From an uncultured Bacilli bacterium (GTDB lineage Bacteria; Bacillota_I; Bacilli_A; RF39; UBA660), in the NCBI GenBank assembly GCA_934098375.1, contig CAKOOC010000012.1:1-35965 (forward strand): a stretch of DNA of 35,965 bases, in the 5' to 3' direction. The translations under genes and the position numbers were made by a program. The first letter of the stretch is position 1, and every line of letters starts with the position of its first letter. The notes under the pieces were generated by a model. That model had not been told where the DNA came from. It worked only from the letters and a program-made list of their open reading frames with translations, and did no database searches. Positions 32,415 to 35,965 of this stretch are shown here, piece after piece.

Positions 32415-33170
32415 TTATACACGTGTATTGCCCCACCAATCGGGGATTAGTCTTTTTAATTTTACAATTTTTTTAGTATTAATACTTTTTAATATTTCAA
32501 TATTCTTGCTGGTTTTAGAGAGTTGCATTATATATTCTCGGCATGCTCCACATGGTAAAGCAATATTACCTTCTGAATCAACACACACCAGTTTTATAAT
32601 TTCATTTTCGCCATTTGTAATCATATTAGCAATAGCATTTCGCTCGCCACACATGCCAAGTGTTGATGCAGTATCAATACATACTCCTATATAAATATTA
32701 TGATTTTTAGTAAGTATCGCGGCACCGACTCCTCCAGCACTAATCATTCCTGATACATCTCTTGGATTTCGTATGTTCTTAGCCTTTTCGTATAGTTCTT
32801 CCCAAACAGTATTTTCGCTATATAAATATTCTATGTGAATAGCGTATACGCCATTTTTCTTAATAGCATCTTCATATCCATCTAATTTACTTACATTTTT
32901 GATTGCTTCTTCCTTATTATTAGTAGATGAAGTTGTATATCTTGTTCCTTCTAAAGTAAATAATTCTTCAAGTGTTTCATAATGATTTACTTCTTTAACT
33001 TTTACATAAAATATTCCTAAATTCTTACTGTTAAACTCTATAATATCATTTTCTTTTAATTTACTATAATCATGTTCTTTATTATCTTTATTTGCTCTAA
33101 TTTCTACTTTCTTTGTTTTATTTTTTATAGCTAGAGCAGCCCTATCATTAATATTTAATTTTATTATCAT
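32415..33170 (-). CDS. ASCH domain fused to cytidine/blasticidin-S-type deaminase
   Basis: 251 aa, two domains. Residues 1-113 look like an ASCH domain: AIKNKTKKVEIRANKD, NDIIEFNS, VKVKEVNHYETLEELF, YAIHIEYL. ASCH proteins such as YqfB hydrolyse N4-acetylcytidine or bind RNA. Residues 120-251 are a zinc cytidine-deaminase fold: GMCGERNAIANMI (Cys174, catalytic Glu176) and LPCGACREYI (Cys207, Cys210), with GVCIDTAS before them. This form is close to small nucleoside/blasticidin-S deaminases. AGGAGG 8 nt before the ATG sits directly after an attenuator hairpin, so it is the first structural gene of the cassette. Salvage of modified cytidine or inactivation of a nucleoside antibiotic are both possible. 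Confidence 0.82.
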   Translation of the reverse strand: MIIKLNINDRAALAIKNKTKKVEIRANKDNKEHDYSKLKENDIIEFNSKNLGIFYVKVKEVNHYETLEELFTLEGTRYTTSSTNNKEEAIKNVSKLDGYEDAIKKNGVYAIHIEYLYSENTVWEELYEKAKNIRNPRDVSGMISAGGVGAAILTKNHNIYIGVCIDTASTLGMCGERNAIANMITNGENEIIKLVCVDSEGNIALPCGACREYIMQLSKTSKNIEILKSINTKKIVKLKRLIPDWWGNTRV

Positions 33171-33186
33171 TTTAAAATCCTCCTAA

Positions 33187-33283
33187 CAAAAAAATTCTGC
33201 ATAATACAGAATTAATTTTATTATCATAAAAGAATATTCCTAAAAGTTTAATAAGTTAGGAGTTGCGATTAATTCTGCATTAT
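33187..33283 (-). promoter_or_regulatory. Attenuator with competing antiterminator overlapping the leader ORF
   Basis: A terminator hairpin AAUUCUG / CAGAAUU (33207-33213 with 33193-33199, loop 7 nt) runs into a T tract just before the ASCH-deaminase ribosome site. Its 5' arm belongs to AUUAAUUCUGUAUUAU (33201-33216). This can pair over all 16 positions (one G·U) with AUAAUGCAGAAUUAAU (33268-33283), which is codons 8-13 of the 21-codon leader ORF. The two structures exclude each other, as in classical leader-peptide attenuation. Confidence 0.65.
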
Positions 33284-33305
33284 TTATAACTTGTAAATTT
33301 TTCAT
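33240..33305 (-). CDS. 21-codon leader peptide upstream of the ASCH-deaminase cassette
   Basis: ORF MKNLQVINNAELIATPNLLNF with a strong ribosome site (AAAGGAG, 10 nt before the ATG at 33303-33305). It stops 27 nt before the attenuator's first paired base of the terminator arm. Asn and Leu make up 9 of 21 residues. Codons 8-13 form one strand of the antiterminator. Leader ORFs placed this way sense ribosome stalling ahead of antibiotic-resistance genes such as vmlR and bmrCD. The N-terminus also faintly resembles phage antirepressors (MNNLQVFNN), so a truncated gene remnant is the main alternative. Confidence 0.6.
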   Translation of the reverse strand: MKNLQVINNAELIATPNLLNF

Positions 33306-33333
33306 ATTAATCTCACTCCTTTCTTTAAATAAT

Positions 33334-33372
33334 TTACATTAATAATGTAACACAATTATATTATTTTGTAAA
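33334..33372 (-). promoter_or_regulatory. Promoter of the leader/cassette with an overlapping palindrome
   Basis: Minus strand -35 TTTACA (33367-33372), 17-bp spacer, -10 TACATT (33344-33349). The palindrome TTACATT-ATT-AATGTAA (33334-33350) covers the -10 and the likely start point, a position suited to a repressor. Transcription would begin about 30 nt before the leader ORF. Confidence 0.6.
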
Positions 33373-33420
33373 TTATGATATTTTTAAGTTAAAAATCTAT
33401 AGCTACCCTAGAATAATGAG

Positions 33421-34443
33421 TTATGAATATTTTATTAATTCTTCCATTAAAACTAATAAATAATCTCTTATTTCGGGGTCGACATTTTTCATATTTGTAT
33501 AAACGTTTTTAATGTCATTAAAGGAAATTGAGGTAAAATCACTTGAATATTCTTTTTCAAAACTTTTAAAACTTGTTTCAATAGTCTTTTTAAGTTTTTC
33601 TTTATCTAGAGTTTCTAATCCATCTGATGTATTTTTATGAAATTGTTTACTGATAGCTGATAATTTACCTTCGACGAAGTATTGACCAAATAGTTTCCAT
33701 GATGTTGGATGATGTTCATCAAAAGCATATTCATTACTTGAAACAACTTTATAGTTATCATTATAAAGAATAGTACCAATAATTGATCCGGTAGGAATGA
33801 CATTTAAAAGTTTTGACTTTAATCTTTTAAATTTCTTACTTTCATATTCTTGTTTTTTAAATCCTGGTCCATCAAAATTACAAACTTTTTTTAGCTTATT
33901 AAATTTTGAATCAGATAATTCCATGGCACTTGCCATTGCAAGATTACCACCTTTAGAGTGACCTACTACATAAACATCTTTATCCATAAAAGATATATTA
34001 TCATTAAGATATTTAATGGCTATTTTTTGAGTATAAGTTGGATATTCATACATAAGTCTAAAGTTTTCTAGCCAGCCAATTAAAGAACGATCAGTACCTT
34101 TAAAACCAATAATTTTTTCTTGATCAGTTTTGATGATACAAGCACCAAATTGTGAGTCTTCATTTTTAATATTAATAAAGTTAGAAATAGTAATATTTTT
34201 ATATCTTTTACTATTTTTAATAGTATTTAATATTTCAATCGCCTTTGTTTCTGTGAAACCACGAATATCTGCTTCATTTTTTGTAGTATAATCAGATAAT
34301 TCTTTTAAGTTTTTATCTTCTTTAAATGATGGAACTGGTAAATAAACTATAATGGATGCCATTAGATTATCAATATTATTCCATTTAACTTCATTCAATG
34401 AAGCATTACTATAAAATTTTAAATAATCAATTATTGTATACAT
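33421..34443 (-). CDS. Mbeg1-like (DUF2974) α/β-hydrolase
   Basis: 340 aa. The nucleophile elbow is VYVVGHSKGGNLAMASAMEL; GHSKGGN is typical of Mbeg1-like/DUF2974 proteins, a lipase-class-3-like group common in Firmicutes and phages. Preceding it is IGFKGTDRSLIGWLENFRL, the FRGTDxSxxGWxED-like oxyanion segment, and DGPGF occurs after the elbow. The C-terminal 90 residues are helical. No signal peptide is seen, so it acts in the cytoplasm. The likely Ser-His-Asp chemistry is known for the fold; the substrate is not known. It lies 29 nt after a 36-codon ORF, probably in the same transcript. Confidence 0.82.
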   Translation of the reverse strand: MYTIIDYLKFYSNASLNEVKWNNIDNLMASIIVYLPVPSFKEDKNLKELSDYTTKNEADIRGFTETKAIEILNTIKNSKRYKNITISNFINIKNEDSQFGACIIKTDQEKIIGFKGTDRSLIGWLENFRLMYEYPTYTQKIAIKYLNDNISFMDKDVYVVGHSKGGNLAMASAMELSDSKFNKLKKVCNFDGPGFKKQEYESKKFKRLKSKLLNVIPTGSIIGTILYNDNYKVVSSNEYAFDEHHPTSWKLFGQYFVEGKLSAISKQFHKNTSDGLETLDKEKLKKTIETSFKSFEKEYSSDFTSISFNDIKNVYTNMKNVDPEIRDYLLVLMEELIKYS

Positions 34444-34472
34444 TAAAACACCTCTTATTTATTAATTCTTAT

Positions 34473-34583
34473 TTAATGGGGAAGATTTTCTTCACTTTCA
34501 TATTTTAATAATTCTAATCTTAATTTATCATATACTTGTTTAGATTTTTTCTTTAATTTTTGAAATTCTTCTCTAGCACTCAT
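34473..34583 (-). CDS. Small helical protein, 36 aa
   Basis: MSAREEFQKLKKKSKQVYDK followed by LRLELLKYESEENLPH: charged, probably one long amphipathic helix. It is too short for most gene finders. A GGGGAG site lies 9 nt before the ATG at 34581-34583, and the stop is 29 nt before the Mbeg1-like gene. Its start codon overlaps the TGA of a 13-codon frame (34580-34621, MKVLIIGAGSHKQ) in an ATGA arrangement. No family is recognised. It could be a partner of the hydrolase. Confidence 0.5.
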   Translation of the reverse strand: MSAREEFQKLKKKSKQVYDKLRLELLKYESEENLPH

Positions 34584-34664
34584 TGCTTATGACTCCCCGC
34601 TCCTATAATTAATACTTTCATTTAATATCATTCTTTCTTTAATTTAATTCTTTGTTCATATACG

Positions 34665-34673
34665 ATTATACCA
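34665..34673 (-). promoter_or_regulatory. Extended -10 promoter of the 36-aa/Mbeg1-like transcript
   Basis: TGGTATAAT on the minus strand, about 80 nt upstream of the small ORF; no clear -35. It is directly downstream of the dacA terminator hairpins. Confidence 0.55.
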
Positions 34674-34703
34674 TAAAAATGAGATAGTTTTTATTGCTAT
34701 CTC
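34674..34703 (-). terminator. Second terminator hairpin after the carboxypeptidase gene
   Basis: Minus-strand GAGATAG / CTATCTC (7 bp) followed by ATTTTT. It follows the hairpin at 34724-34749, giving tandem terminators. Confidence 0.6.
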
Positions 34704-34723
34704 TACTAGATTATTTAGATTTT

Positions 34724-34749
34724 AAAAAGAAAGTATATTAATACTTTCT
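34724..34749 (-). terminator. Terminator of the D,D-carboxypeptidase gene
   Basis: Minus-strand AGAAAGTAT / ATACTTTCT (9 bp, 4-nt loop) followed by TTTTA, 9 nt after the stop at 34759. Confidence 0.8.
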
Positions 34750-34758
34750 AATTAATCT

Positions 34759-35904
34759 TTAATTACCTGATAATACTTTTTTAAAATATCTTTTATATAA
34801 GTCCCAGATATTTGCTTTATTAACATTTTCAGTTACAGTTATATCGACATTTTTAATTATTGTTCCATTTTCGGTTATTTCTAAATAACCAACTGCATCC
34901 CCTACTTTGACTGGTGCTTTTATTTTGTCTACATTGATATTGTAACTATAGTTTTTTTCATCATTTATTTTTTCTAAGGCAGTAGCAGCATCTTTTAGTT
35001 TAATCATAACTTTTTCTTTTTTGCCATCAACAACTTCAACTTCACCTAAACTTTTTTCTTTTTCAATAATGGTCTTAATTTTATAGTTAGAAAATCCATA
35101 ATTTAATAATTCAACAGTTTCACTATTTCTTACCTGACTAGTTGGTTCTTTCATAAGTACACTTATTAGTCTCATATCATTTCTTTTCGCAGTTGCTGTT
35201 AAGCAGTATCCAGCATTTTTAGTATATCCAGTTTTTAAACCATCTAAACCATTATAAAATCTTATTAATTTATTGGTATTTACCATCCATGTAGTAGATC
35301 CATCTGGCTTTTTTAAGTATTCTTCATAAATACTTGTATATTTTAAGATGTCTTCATGTTTTAGTAATTCACTTGCAATTAAGGACATATCTTTAGCAGT
35401 ACTATAATGATTAGGATCATCTAAGCCATGGACATTAGCAAATGAGGTATTTTCACAACCTAAGGCTTTACATTTTTCATTCATTTTTTTAACAAATGCA
35501 TCAGTAGTTCCGCTTATAGTTTCGGCCATAGCAACGGCGGCATCATTAGCACTAGCAATGGCGATAGATTTAATTAGTTCATTTGCTTTCATCTGGGTAT
35601 TTGGTTCTAAAAATACTTGACTACCACCCATAGAGGCCGCATTTGCAGAGATATTAATATTTTGATCTAAGGAGATTTTACCTTCATCTATAGATTCCAT
35701 GATTAAAAGCATAGTCATAATTTTGGTCATGGAAGCTGGTGCCATTTTTTCATGTGCATTTCTTTCATATAAAATTTTGCCAGTTGTTGATTCAATTAGA
35801 ATGGCAGATCCGGCACTGGCAGCTAAATTTAGTTCTTCTCCTTTAACATTTATTATGGGCATAAATAAAAATAAAAGGATAAATAATATTTTTTTCTTTA
35901 TCAT
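34759..35904 (-). CDS. D-alanyl-D-alanine carboxypeptidase (peptidase S11, DacA/DacF type)
   Basis: 381 aa. A signal peptide (about 1-22, KKKILFILLFLFMPIINVKG) sends it outside, where it trims the terminal D-Ala from peptidoglycan stem peptides. The penicillin-binding motifs are complete: Ser58-Met-Thr-Lys61 (ASMTK), Ser118-Ala-Asn120 (IASAND) and Lys224-Thr-Gly226 (GLKTGYT). After the catalytic domain (about 25-265) comes the β-rich PBP5-type C-terminal domain (about 275-365). The last residues NIWDLYKRYFKKVLSGN form an amphipathic helix that can bind the membrane. The ribosome site is AGGTGAT. Two hairpin terminators follow. Which paralogue (dacA, dacB, dacF) it is cannot be decided. Confidence 0.93.
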   Translation of the reverse strand: MIKKKILFILLFLFMPIINVKGEELNLAASAGSAILIESTTGKILYERNAHEKMAPASMTKIMTMLLIMESIDEGKISLDQNINISANAASMGGSQVFLEPNTQMKANELIKSIAIASANDAAVAMAETISGTTDAFVKKMNEKCKALGCENTSFANVHGLDDPNHYSTAKDMSLIASELLKHEDILKYTSIYEEYLKKPDGSTTWMVNTNKLIRFYNGLDGLKTGYTKNAGYCLTATAKRNDMRLISVLMKEPTSQVRNSETVELLNYGFSNYKIKTIIEKEKSLGEVEVVDGKKEKVMIKLKDAATALEKINDEKNYSYNINVDKIKAPVKVGDAVGYLEITENGTIIKNVDITVTENVNKANIWDLYKRYFKKVLSGN

Positions 35905-35965
35905 AAATCACCTAGTAATAACTATGCGATTAAATAATAAATTATTAATATTTATCCTTTTAATA

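Overview
The window looks like a low-GC, strongly AT-rich Bacillota chromosome. Housekeeping genes are Firmicute-type (ftsY, divIB/ftsQ, murG, rpsB-tsf, rel, asnS with a T-box leader), Shine-Dalgarno sites are AGGAGG/AGGTGAT, and many promoters are extended -10 (TGnTATAAT). Trp is read from TGG and I see no sign of TGA recoding. An uncultured gut Bacilli lineage is my guess from protein style; that is inference. No tRNA, rRNA, CRISPR array or intact insertion sequence was seen.

Layout. 1-3100: minus-strand operon murG-ftsQ-queH-pilin-ftsY (ftsY cut by the window edge). 3100-10060: a cluster of three large pilin-like proteins (523-620 aa). Each has a type IV prepilin N-terminus, a Listeria-Bacteroides (InlB B-type) repeat and Cys-rich thrombospondin-1-like repeats; two paired bitopic membrane proteins lie among them. 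10100-12720: rpsB-tsf and a membrane-anchored thioredoxin-fold protein, with a structured rpsB leader RNA. 12800-15060: a surface protein whose promoter has eight G's between -35 and -10, preceded by an isolated T-box-like element. 15067-20300: an MMPL exporter fused to a secreted domain, its divergent TetR-type regulator, and an HdeD-like membrane protein. 20360-24870: a Bce-type antimicrobial-peptide module (permease, ATPase, intramembrane-sensing kinase, response regulator), downstream of a short Rel protein at 24877-26319. 26455-28110: asnS and its T-box. 28171-29760: Fic protein, small ribbon-helix-helix-like protein and a gene remnant. 29899-33372: a probable operon of three enzymes that resemble drug- or nucleoside-modifying proteins, behind a 21-codon leader ORF and an attenuator with a 16-bp competing antiterminator. 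33421-35904: an Mbeg1-like hydrolase with a 36-aa upstream ORF, then a D,D-carboxypeptidase.

Three parts seem least described: the pilin/TSP1 cluster, the poly-G promoter next to the orphan T-box, and the leader-peptide attenuator in front of the ASCH-deaminase/GNAT/PEP-swivel cassette. The shared theme is the cell surface and defence against antimicrobials.
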